Of a stretch of DNA of 8,251 bases, positions 1 to 6,362 are shown in pieces. The notes below the pieces were generated by a model. The model searched no databases. It saw nothing but the letters and a program-made list of their open reading frames with translations, and was not told where the DNA came from. Made by a program: the position numbers and the translations under genes. Origin of the DNA: Rhizobiaceae bacterium (GTDB lineage Bacteria; Pseudomonadota; Alphaproteobacteria; Rhizobiales; Rhizobiaceae); contig JAJFMR010000113.1 of the NCBI GenBank assembly GCA_020696915.1, positions 1 to 8,251 on the forward strand, written 5' to 3'. Positions within the stretch are counted from its first letter, which is position 1; every line of letters starts with the position of its first letter.

Positions 1-507
1 GAGGACGGACATCAGGCCGCGCCGCATCCGGTCCCCGGCGAAGCCGCCGGCCGAGCCCCGGACGATCAGCACGCCGCCGCTCATGCCGGCCGTTTCGCCA
101 GCCAGCGGGGCGCCGAGATGATCACCCGCATTTCCACCAATTTCGAGCCTGCCCCCGCGCATGCCCGAGCCTGCGTGCGGGCCGGCGCTGCCCTCCACGA
201 TCAGGTGTCCGCCTGACATCCCGCGCCCGGCCTGCGCCCCGGCGTCGCCGATGGCACGAACCACGCCATCCGCAATGCCGGCCGCCAGGCAGTCGAAGCG
301 GAGGCTGCCGCCGTCGAAGACGATCTTGGCAGCATCGTCGCCCGCCACCCGGAAAACGTCTCCCACCGCTGCCGCGCGCTTCGATTGGCCGAGCCGCATC
401 CTTTCGATGTCGCGCCTGGCCACGCCGGCCAGGCCGCGCGGCGTGAGCGGCGAGAGGTCCAGCCGCTCGGGGGGCTCGTCCCGAAGCGTGAAGGCCAAAG
501 CGCTCAC
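1..507 (-). CDS. fhcC: Formyltransferase/hydrolase complex subunit C (partial, 3' end outside window)
   Basis: FhcC is a subunit of the cytoplasmic Fhc complex, which takes the formyl group from formyl-H4MPT and releases formate; it is homologous to archaeal formylmethanofuran dehydrogenase subunit C (FwdC/FmdC). The 169 codons in view translate to a lead ending in LDLSPLTPRGLAGV (about residues 16-29) and a region with a VGDVFRV segment near 48-54. From about residue 91 there are glycine-rich repeats (GRGMSGGHLIVEG, GSGMRGGRLEIGG, GMSGGVLIVRG), the beta-helix type shared with the C-terminal GXGXG domain of glutamate synthase. The family is about 270 residues, so roughly 100 are missing beyond the left edge. 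The start is a GTG inside a GTGA overlap with the fhcD stop, with AAGGA 9 nt upstream. No catalytic role is assigned to this subunit; it is thought to be structural and carrier-binding. Identity is confident from the repeats plus position after fhcD. Confidence 0.93.
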   Translation of the reverse strand, partial: MSALAFTLRDEPPERLDLSPLTPRGLAGVARRDIERMRLGQSKRAAAVGDVFRVAGDDAAKIVFDGGSLRFDCLAAGIADGVVRAIGDAGAQAGRGMSGGHLIVEGSAGPHAGSGMRGGRLEIGGNAGDHLGAPLAGETAGMSGGVLIVRGSAGGFAGDRMRRGLMSVL

Positions 508-1403
508 GGTAACAGGTCCTTCAGATGGTAGAGGAATTTGCCGAGCTTTCCCCCATAATTGCCCGCGGTGATGCGGCTGGCCCCTTTCATCGGACCGAGC
601 GCGGTCACCGCTCTGATGCCGGCCGCCATCGCTCTGCCGACCGCATCCCCGTTTTCGCCGTCGATCACGACCTCCAGCACGGCATTGACGTCGGATGCCA
701 GGGCGCTCTTCACGACGCCGCGCAGCGTTGGAGCAAAAGCGTCGTTGGTCGAGGCGATCATGCCTTTGTACTTGCCGCCGATTTTCGACCCCGAGCGAAC
801 GATGCCGCCGGGAAACGGCATTATGGCGCCGGGAACCTTCTCGATGGCGGCGACGCAGGCCTCGGCGGCGGCCAGCGCCTTGGCGCTGCTCCCGGCCAGC
901 AGCAGCAGATTGCCGCCGCCGACCGCATCCTTGGTCATACCGGTGGCCGCTTCGCACACGAACTCGCCGTCCATCACCGGTATCCGCCAGAAATGTCGGC
1001 CGCCGAACTTTTTCGAGATCTGCCAGCCGTCACCGAAATAGCGAATTGCAGCTCCGAGCTTGAGCTGGTTGGGACCGTTCATGCCGGCGAAACAGGCGCT
1101 GCCGGGCGAAGTCAGCACACATTGGCCCAAGCGGTTCAGGAGCTGCTTCTGCAATTCATCCGTGCTGACGGCAAAGATCATCACCCGGCAGCCGGGCCGC
1201 CCGTCCGGCGTTTCCGCCTCGGACAATTCGGTGTCTATGGCGGCTTCGCAGCCGCAGCCGATGACCGAAGTGGCAAAGCCGGTCATCGTCACCGCCGCCT
1301 GTCGGGCCCATTTGCGGTTCGGCCCGGTGATGACGATAGCGGTCGCGCGCATGCCGAACGCCTCTGCGAACGTGTCCTCGACGAAAACGCCGTTAACGAG
1401 CAT
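504..1403 (-). CDS. fhcD: Formylmethanofuran--H4MPT formyltransferase, Fhc complex subunit D
   Basis: FhcD (homologue of archaeal Ftr) transfers the formyl group from N5-formyl-H4MPT to the methanofuran-type carrier held in the Fhc complex. The 299-residue length matches the family (about 300). Visible family blocks are VNGVFVEDTFAEAF at 3-16, RLGQCVLTSPGSACF at 91-105, YFGDGW at 122-127, PFPGGIVRSGSKIGGKYKG at 196-214 and AGNYGGKLGKF at 280-290. The ATG at 1403 gives the usual N-terminus of the family, so the start is well supported even though no strong Shine-Dalgarno stands directly before it. It lies 27 nt after the fhcA stop and its TGA overlaps the fhcC GTG, so translation is probably coupled within a fhcBADC operon. 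Eight cysteines are present, without any cluster-binding spacing; the enzyme needs no metal. The frame is unbroken. Confidence 0.97.
   Translation of the reverse strand: MLVNGVFVEDTFAEAFGMRATAIVITGPNRKWARQAAVTMTGFATSVIGCGCEAAIDTELSEAETPDGRPGCRVMIFAVSTDELQKQLLNRLGQCVLTSPGSACFAGMNGPNQLKLGAAIRYFGDGWQISKKFGGRHFWRIPVMDGEFVCEAATGMTKDAVGGGNLLLLAGSSAKALAAAEACVAAIEKVPGAIMPFPGGIVRSGSKIGGKYKGMIASTNDAFAPTLRGVVKSALASDVNAVLEVVIDGENGDAVGRAMAAGIRAVTALGPMKGASRITAGNYGGKLGKFLYHLKDLLP
517..521 (-). promoter_or_regulatory. Ribosome binding site of fhcC
   Basis: AAGGA on the minus strand stands 9 nt before the GTG at 507, inside the last codons of fhcD. It supports the unusual GTG as the real fhcC start, and the translated N-terminus also agrees with the family. 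Confidence 0.55.
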
Positions 1404-1430
1404 GGCGAGTGTCCAATGCGGCGTTGAACG

Positions 1431-3062
1431 TCATGCGCGGCATGGAACCTCGCCGAAAGGCTCGTCTCGCGCAATGGCGGAGTCGGGGAAGGCCAGCCAG
1501 TCCAGCGACAGGCCGTAGCGCTGCTGGTAGAATTCCTCCAGTCGCCGGATCATGGCGGGGTTCTTCGGGGGATCGAGCCGGAGTGCCTTGCCCCAGCGAT
1601 AGTGCGTGACCTCGCCATCCGTGACCACCTGATCGCCGTTCTTGAACACCAGCGCCGCCCGGCCCAGCATCTTGGCGATGTCGGCGTCGCGCCGGTACAC
1701 GGCGACATCGGCAATTGCGCCGGCCCCGAGATGGCCGCGATCCTCGAGCCCCAGCAGTTTCGCCGGTGCGGCCCGGGTCATTATGGCGATCTCCTCGAAC
1801 GTGTATTCGCGGCCGATGGTGGAAAGGGTCGAGAGCGCCATTGCCGAGTGCGGAAGCAGGGACGCCGCCTCGTTGCGGGCGTCCCGGCTCATCAGCAGTT
1901 CGAAAAGCTTCGGGTATGCGGTGAATGGCGCGCCATTCGGATGGTCGGTGGTGAAGAACACGCGCCACGGGTCTTCGATCAGAAGGAAGAGCTCCAGCCC
2001 GACCGCCCATTGCAGGGCACCGTAATAATCCTGCCGGTAACGAAACGGGACGATGCCGCCGCCATTGCCGTCGGCTTCGTGAATGACGCTTTTTCGCGGA
2101 TGGGCGGAGCCCCGCGCGGCGAACTGCCGCATGACGTCGGCCGATATGGTGACGGTCTGGCCGAACATCACCTGGCCGACGTCGATCGTCACCTCACGTG
2201 AAGCATTGACGAGTTCGGCCAGGCTCGCGGCCGCAGACGAGAATTTCCGCTTGCCCTCCGTGCCGTAGCCGTAGAACTGGAGATGCGCCAGATGCAGGGG
2301 GATGCCTTCCGCGGCGGCGATCGTACGGGCCGCTGTGTCGGCCGCTCCGGGGACGCCGAGATTGTTGCAATGGACGTGCAGCGGATGCGGGATGCCGAGC
2401 CGCTCCACGGCGCCCTGCAGCGTCTTGACGATCCGGCGCGAACTGACGCCGTAGGAAGGAACGACGTCATCGAGCGAGAAGGTCCGGACGTTTTCCTTGA
2501 ATGCCGCTGCCGCGCCGGCGTTGATGACCTTCACGCCCAGCGCGCGCGTCGATCCGACCGTCCAGGCGACATAATCGTCGATCATGTCCGGCGAGGCTTT
2601 GTCGCGGATCATCGACAGGAGGAAGTCGTCATTACCGAGGATCGCGAGCGTGCCCTTGTCGATGATCGGAATATCGGCCAACTCGAGGTGGGTATGGAGC
2701 GCTGCGTTCGGCGGCATTGCCGGCTCTATGACCGTGGTGAAGCCCATCGTCGCGTAGCGGCGGCCGGTCTCGACGGTCGACCAGCCGGCATTCGAAAGCG
2801 GTGTCCCGTCCGGTCGGCGAAGGTGTGCGGCATGCTGCTCGGGCAGCAGGAGCCGCGCCGTGTTCACATTGCCGCCGCCGATGTGCGAGTGGATGTCGAT
2901 TGCTCCGGCCATCACCACGCAGCCGGAGGCATCGATGGTGCGGTCGGCCCGTCCGTCGGCTGGCGCTTCGATGATGTTCTCGTCCTTGATCCAGAGGTCG
3001 CCCGGACCCACGCGGCCGTTCGGGGGATCGACGATTTCGCCTCCCGAGATCCTGGTCAGCAT
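1431..3062 (-). CDS. fhcA: Formyl-methanofuran hydrolase, Fhc complex subunit A (amidohydrolase fold)
   Basis: FhcA is the hydrolytic subunit of the Fhc complex: it splits the formylated methanofuran-type carrier to formate. It belongs to the amidohydrolase superfamily and is homologous to archaeal FwdA/FmdA. The 543-residue product is typical in length. Binuclear metal-site candidates are visible: H58 and H60 in AGAIDIHSHIGG, K178 in LGVKVINAG (the position where archaeal FwdA carries a carboxylated lysine, from memory), H229 and H231 in PLHVHCNN, H257/H260 in PLHLAHLQFYG, and D373 in FFTTDHPNGAPF. The C-terminal part has the amidohydrolase signature LGAGAIADVAVYRRD near 445-459. The ATG overlaps the end of fhcB by 7 nt, with a GGAG (3073-3076) about 10 nt upstream. 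All expected ligands are present, so the subunit should be active; the metal content is inferred from the family. Confidence 0.97.
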   Translation of the reverse strand: MLTRISGGEIVDPPNGRVGPGDLWIKDENIIEAPADGRADRTIDASGCVVMAGAIDIHSHIGGGNVNTARLLLPEQHAAHLRRPDGTPLSNAGWSTVETGRRYATMGFTTVIEPAMPPNAALHTHLELADIPIIDKGTLAILGNDDFLLSMIRDKASPDMIDDYVAWTVGSTRALGVKVINAGAAAAFKENVRTFSLDDVVPSYGVSSRRIVKTLQGAVERLGIPHPLHVHCNNLGVPGAADTAARTIAAAEGIPLHLAHLQFYGYGTEGKRKFSSAAASLAELVNASREVTIDVGQVMFGQTVTISADVMRQFAARGSAHPRKSVIHEADGNGGGIVPFRYRQDYYGALQWAVGLELFLLIEDPWRVFFTTDHPNGAPFTAYPKLFELLMSRDARNEAASLLPHSAMALSTLSTIGREYTFEEIAIMTRAAPAKLLGLEDRGHLGAGAIADVAVYRRDADIAKMLGRAALVFKNGDQVVTDGEVTHYRWGKALRLDPPKNPAMIRRLEEFYQQRYGLSLDWLAFPDSAIARDEPFGEVPCRA

Positions 3063-4132
3063 AGATCTGGCGCTCCGCCTGGGACGCGCTCGGCTATCGC
3101 GCGAAGCACCGCCGCGGCAGGCGGCGACGAGGATGCCGCCGGCGCCCGCTTGAAGGCGAATGTTCCGGTCCGGCTGGAATAAAGCACCGCATCGTGGTCG
3201 ATTCCGGCTTCGCCGACGGCGATCGTGACCTGTGCGCCGGCAACCGGACCGTCCGTGTGTTGAAGCGCGACAAAGTCGATTCCGTCATTATTGGCTGGGG
3301 CGGTGTCGGGCCACGTCGAGACGTGGAGATGCAGATCGGCCTCGCCGTCGGCGATCATGCGCGCGGCGTCGAAGCGCCAGGGATCGTACTCCGGGAAGCC
3401 GCGGGCAAATCCGGTCCGCATGGGAAAACCGGTAAGCCAGGTGGAGGCGAGCGTGCTGCCCCATCCGGACTCGCTGGCCGGCAGAAAAAGGGCGGCTGCA
3501 CGAGACTTTCGGTTGAGGTCGGAAACCAGCCCTTGGAGCATTTCGATTGCCGGGCTTTCGGAAGCGCGGCCCGAAAACAGGAAGACCGGAAAGCGTGCTG
3601 CCGCGAGCGCCTCGGCAAAACGATCGAAATTCTGCACCGGTGTCGCGACCTTGCGGCCGGCGCATTGGGCGCGTAGCGCCGCCAGCGTGGCTGCCTCGCC
3701 CCCGCATGAAAGCATCTCGACCAGACCGTCGGTGCCGGGAGGCAGCGAGACGTTGCCGATGACGAAGACACGCCGCTGGCCGACGGCGGGCAGATCCGGG
3801 GGCGAGGTGAAGAGTTCCGCCAGGAAGCTCAGATGGATGTCCGGCAGCGCGCCAACGACGACGAGCACATCGGCACGTCGGCGCGCCTCTCCCGGCGTGA
3901 CGAACATTCCGCCTTGGTCGGTGAACAGGGTGGTCTCGCGGGCAAGCGACGCGCCCCCGGGATGGTCGTAGGCGGCGCCCACCAGCTTTGCCAGGCCGAT
4001 CGCTGCGCGCGTCCCGTCCGTGTCCGCGTCTATCGTGAATAGGGGACACCGGCTCGCATGCAGCAGCGCCGCCGCCTTTTCGGCCGCCTGCTCAAACGGC
4101 GTCTCCCGGTCGCCGATCCAAGCAACCGACAT
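3056..4132 (-). CDS. fhcB: Formyltransferase/hydrolase complex subunit B (molybdopterin-oxidoreductase-derived)
   Basis: FhcB is homologous to archaeal FwdB/FmdB, the molybdenum/tungsten subunit of formylmethanofuran dehydrogenase, but in bacteria it is a shortened subunit with no redox role. The 358-residue product shows the remnant of the fold: TLFTDQGGMFVTPGEARRRADVLVVVGALPDIH around 68-100 corresponds to the archaeal stretch that usually reads ADV...WGCNP. The N-terminus has no CxxC cluster. Only four cysteines occur in the whole chain (29, 143, 157 and the last residue, 358), too scattered for a [4Fe-4S] cluster. An Ala/Ser/Pro-rich patch lies at about 331-341. It is first in the leftward operon and overlaps fhcA by 7 nt. 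The ATG at 4132 is the natural start; only a weak GTGGA precedes it. Loss of the cluster is a known trait of bacterial FhcB and fits the hydrolytic direction of the complex. Confidence 0.93.
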   Translation of the reverse strand: MSVAWIGDRETPFEQAAEKAAALLHASRCPLFTIDADTDGTRAAIGLAKLVGAAYDHPGGASLARETTLFTDQGGMFVTPGEARRRADVLVVVGALPDIHLSFLAELFTSPPDLPAVGQRRVFVIGNVSLPPGTDGLVEMLSCGGEAATLAALRAQCAGRKVATPVQNFDRFAEALAAARFPVFLFSGRASESPAIEMLQGLVSDLNRKSRAAALFLPASESGWGSTLASTWLTGFPMRTGFARGFPEYDPWRFDAARMIADGEADLHLHVSTWPDTAPANNDGIDFVALQHTDGPVAGAQVTIAVGEAGIDHDAVLYSSRTGTFAFKRAPAASSSPPAAAVLRAIAERVPGGAPDLC

Positions 4133-4160
4133 TCCACGCTACTTTCTGGTGCCGGTGCGA

Positions 4161-4200
4161 TCCTATAGCATCGGAGCAAAAAGTGGAATCGCTTTTACGG
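4161..4200 (+). repeat. Rhizobial intergenic repeat-like element with hairpin
   Basis: The plus-strand text around ATAGCATCGGAGCAAAAAGT followed by GGAATCGCTTTTACGG resembles, from memory, a short mosaic sequence found very often between genes in Hyphomicrobiales (forms like GCATGATCCGAAAAGTGG then AACCGGTTTTCGG). Within it, AAAAGTG (4179-4185) and CGCTTTT (4190-4196) form a 7-bp stem with one G-U pair and a 4-nt loop GAAT. It lies only about 30 bp upstream of the fhcB start and could affect the leftward transcript. The repeat status cannot be proven from one copy; the resemblance is recalled, not computed. Confidence 0.45.
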
Positions 4201-4376
4201 TGTGCAAACAACAGGCTACAGCGGCATCGAACATTCGTACCGGCGCAGGCCGCTGCAGACGAGTCGGGATTGCCGTGAACCCCCACGACCTTTCCGGCAC
4301 GTTTCAGGATGGGATGTCGTGCTCAGAATGTCCTTCGGACGCGCCGCGCTCCCTGGGAATGCCGGCTCATGCGCGC

Positions 4377-4404
4377 TTGCCCCATTGAGGAAAGCAGCTA
4401 TCAT
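4377..4404 (+). promoter_or_regulatory. Candidate sigma-70-type promoter for the rightward operon
   Basis: TTGCCC (4377-4382) and TATCAT (4399-4404) are separated by 16 bp, matching the vegetative consensus at 4 of 6 and 5 of 6 bases. Transcription would begin near 4411 and leave a leader of about 47 nt before the ATG at 4458. The location is right for the mptG-mtdB-ATP-grasp-mch set. Such matches arise by chance, and alphaproteobacterial promoters are often degenerate, so this is only a candidate. Confidence 0.35.
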
Positions 4405-4457
4405 GGCCGTCGGGCACTGGAACCTTCCGTAACGCGCGTGCGTGCGTCGAGGGATGG

Positions 4458-5426
4458 ATGTCGAATACCGTTACCATCAAGGTGCCTGCCCGCCTTCATC
4501 TCGGCTTTCTCAACCCCGGCGGCGACGGCGGGCGGCAGTTCGGCAGCGTCGGTCTTGCCCTCAGCGAACCCCAGACCGTCGTCACGCTGTCGCGTTCGAG
4601 AGAGGCCGTTGCAGAAGGCCCCGATAGTGCCCGCGCAGCGGCTCACCTGGACAAGGTGCGGCGACGCCTCGGCATCCGCGACGATCACCGTCTGGTCGTC
4701 GAGCAGGCAATCCCGCCCCATGCCGGCCTCGGCTCCGGGACCCAGATCGCGCTTGCGGTGGCGCTCGCTGTGCGCGCGCTCCACGATCTGCCCCCCAACC
4801 CGAGGGACGACGCCACCCTTCTGTCGCGCGGCGCCAGGTCCGGCATCGGCGTCGCCAGCGTCGTGGATGGCGGCGTCATCGTCGATGCGGGGCGGAGCGA
4901 ACGTGGCGGGCTGCCGCCGGTCGTGGCCCGGCTGCCATTTCCGGACGATTGGCGGGTCATCCTTATCCTCGACCGGGGAGGACAGGGACTGCACGGCGCC
5001 GACGAGATCGAGGCGTTCCGCCGCCTGCCGCCATTCCCGCAGAGCGGGGTTGGCGAGATCTGCAGGCACGTGCTGACCGGCCTCATGCCAGCGCTCATCG
5101 AGCGCGATATAGATGGTTTCGGCGCCGCCGTGGGCGCCGTCCAGAGGCTCGTCGGCGCCCATTTCGCACCGGTCCAGGGCGGCGTCTTCACATCCGGCCG
5201 AGTGGAGGCGGTCGCCAGCCGGCTGGAGCGGACGGGGGCGGTCGGCATCGGTCAGAGTTCCTGGGGTCCGACAGGCTTTGCCTTCGCGGCGTCCGAAGCG
5301 CAGGCGTCGGGGATGGTCGCTGCCGTTCGTGGCATGACGGGGAGTGACATCGAGATCAGGATCGTGCGGGGCAGGAATTTCGGCGCGATGGTCTGCCCGG
5401 CGCGGCTGGACATGGTCGAAAGCTGA
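4458..5426 (+). CDS. mptG: Beta-ribofuranosylaminobenzene 5'-phosphate (beta-RFAP) synthase
   Basis: This GHMP-fold enzyme condenses a p-aminobenzoate-type acid with phosphoribosyl diphosphate, releasing CO2 and pyrophosphate, to give beta-RFAP, an early intermediate of H4MPT biosynthesis. In Methylobacterium the homologue was described as orf4. The 322-residue protein starts with VTIKVPARLHLGFLNP (5-20), has the GHMP glycine-rich loop PPHAGLGSGTQIALA at 86-100, a SGIGVASVVDGGVIVDAG stretch at 128-145 and a C-terminal GIGQSSWGPTGFAF at 263-276. All are as expected in bacterial and archaeal beta-RFAP synthases. The ATG at 4458 has GAGGG (4449-4453) 4 nt upstream. It is the first gene of the rightward set, 39 nt before mtdB. 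The locus therefore couples cofactor synthesis with the enzymes that use it. The symbol follows archaeal naming. Confidence 0.94.
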   Translation: MSNTVTIKVPARLHLGFLNPGGDGGRQFGSVGLALSEPQTVVTLSRSREAVAEGPDSARAAAHLDKVRRRLGIRDDHRLVVEQAIPPHAGLGSGTQIALAVALAVRALHDLPPNPRDDATLLSRGARSGIGVASVVDGGVIVDAGRSERGGLPPVVARLPFPDDWRVILILDRGGQGLHGADEIEAFRRLPPFPQSGVGEICRHVLTGLMPALIERDIDGFGAAVGAVQRLVGAHFAPVQGGVFTSGRVEAVASRLERTGAVGIGQSSWGPTGFAFAASEAQASGMVAAVRGMTGSDIEIRIVRGRNFGAMVCPARLDMVES

Positions 5427-5454
5427 GATGTCGGCCTTCAAAGCGCATCGAACC

Positions 5455-5461
5455 GGAGAGG
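5455..5461 (+). promoter_or_regulatory. Ribosome binding site of mtdB
   Basis: GGAGAGG lies just before the ATG at 5466; its GGAG core sits 7 nt from the start codon. It is one of the clearest Shine-Dalgarno matches in the window and decides the mtdB start over the out-of-frame ATG at 5462. Confidence 0.7.
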
Positions 5462-5465
5462 ATGA

Positions 5466-6362
5466 ATGACCCGCAAGCATATCCTGCACATGCTGACCCC
5501 GTTGAGGCACATGAGCCCCTTCGATGTGAACATGGCGCTGGATGCCGGATTTGATGCCGTCATACCCTATACCGGGGTGAGCCTCGGCGAAGTAACGGGG
5601 CTCGTGCAGGACGCGATCTTTTCACGCCCTCCCGACGCCGGCGCCGATACCGGCATCTTCATTGCCGGCAAGGACGCCTTGCTGGCGCTCGACATGCTCG
5701 AGGCGGCGCGGAAGGCGATGGTGCCGCCGTTCAGGATTTCGGTGTTCGCCGATCCTGCGGGATCCTTCACCACTGCGGCCGCGATGGTGGCCAAGGTGGA
5801 AAAAGCCATGGACACGCATTTCCAGCGCAGCCTGCGCGGGACGCGAATGGCGATCTTCGGCGCCACCGGCGTTGTCGGCTTCTGCGCCGCCGTTATCGCG
5901 GCCCGGGAGGGCGCCGAGGTCACCCTGGTCGGCCATGACGGTCTCCGGCGGGTGAAGGACATTGCGGACGCCGTCAGGTCCCGGTTCGAAGTGGAAGTCG
6001 CCGCCGCCGACGGTTCCACTGAAGCCGGCAAGAGGGCGCAGCTCGATGCTGCCGAAGTGATCCTCTCGGCGGCAAAAGCCGGCGTCCAGGTTATTTCGCA
6101 GGCGCAATTGCAGGCAGCCGGCGGGTTGCTCATCGCGGCCGACGTGAATGCGGTTCCTCCCGCCGGCGTCGAGGGCCTGCCGGTAAACGCAGACGCAGAA
6201 CCACTGAAAGAGGCAGGTGGCGTCGGTATCGGCCCGCTCGCCATAGGCAACGTCAAATACAAGGTCGAGTCCGGTCTGTTCAAACGAATGATCGAATCCA
6301 CCAAGGCAGTCACCTTCGATTTCCAGGATGCGTTTTCCCTTGCCCGCGAGAAAGCCAGATAG
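5466..6362 (+). CDS. mtdB: NAD(P)-dependent methylene-H4MPT dehydrogenase
   Basis: MtdB oxidises methylene-H4MPT to methenyl-H4MPT with NAD+ or NADP+, the first oxidation after formaldehyde is bound to H4MPT. The 298-residue length fits the family. The N-terminal part has ILHMLTPLRHMSPFDVNMAL (6-25) and DAVIPYTGVSLGEV (30-43), the catalytic-domain signature shared by MtdB and MtdA. PPFRISVFADPAGSFTTAAA spans 87-106. The Rossmann nucleotide loop is IFGATGVVGF at 130-139, and DVNAVPPAGVEG at 226-237 and GVGIGPLAIGNVKYKVE at 252-268 complete the family pattern. MtdA is a close paralogue that also uses tetrahydrofolate. I prefer MtdB because the neighbours all serve H4MPT, including mch and beta-RFAP synthase. 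The stop codon overlaps the start of the ATP-grasp gene by 35 nt, so the two are probably translated together. Confidence 0.9.
   Translation: MTRKHILHMLTPLRHMSPFDVNMALDAGFDAVIPYTGVSLGEVTGLVQDAIFSRPPDAGADTGIFIAGKDALLALDMLEAARKAMVPPFRISVFADPAGSFTTAAAMVAKVEKAMDTHFQRSLRGTRMAIFGATGVVGFCAAVIAAREGAEVTLVGHDGLRRVKDIADAVRSRFEVEVAAADGSTEAGKRAQLDAAEVILSAAKAGVQVISQAQLQAAGGLLIAADVNAVPPAGVEGLPVNADAEPLKEAGGVGIGPLAIGNVKYKVESGLFKRMIESTKAVTFDFQDAFSLAREKAR

Larger units (their letters stand above)
4133..4457. other. Divergent intergenic region between fhcB and the beta-RFAP synthase gene
   Basis: This 325-bp stretch separates the two divergent gene sets and must hold the promoters for both, unless transcription enters from elsewhere. 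I see no convincing coding sequence: the short open frames here lack family resemblance and good ribosome sites. It contains a dispersed-repeat-like hairpin near the fhcB side and a candidate rightward promoter near the other end. Between about 4205 and 4370 I recognise nothing except a 6-bp inverted pair (CACGAC at 4284-4289, GTCGTG at 4316-4321), which is chance-level. No riboswitch or strong terminator was recognised. Confidence 0.7.

Noticed and set aside
525..1427. 300-codon plus-strand open frame opposite fhcD
   Set aside because: It is an antisense shadow of fhcD, low in recognisable motifs and rich in Arg/Ala/Gly/His, as expected for GC-driven frames.
2283..3182. 299-codon plus-strand open frame opposite fhcA and the end of fhcB
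   Set aside because: It crosses a gene junction on the other strand and shows no domain; the fhcA frame is unambiguous.
4162..4170. Leftward extended -10-like sequence (TGC TATAGG, minus strand) upstream of fhcB
   Set aside because: No acceptable -35 at 16-18 bp, and it sits in a repeat-like element whose core often contains such a string; not listed as a promoter.
4284..4321. Inverted pair CACGAC / GTCGTG as a possible operator
   Set aside because: Six bases with a 26-nt spacer is expected by chance in a GC-rich region of this size and lacks a second copy.
4202..4432. 76-codon open frame in the divergent intergenic region as a small gene
   Set aside because: No supporting ribosome site, no recognisable family, and it overlaps the candidate promoter; similar short frames occur in all phases here.
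4401..5510. 369-codon open frame on the minus strand opposite the beta-RFAP synthase gene
   Set aside because: High GC third-position bias opens long antisense frames; the translation has no recognisable domain, while the plus strand encodes a clear GHMP-family enzyme.
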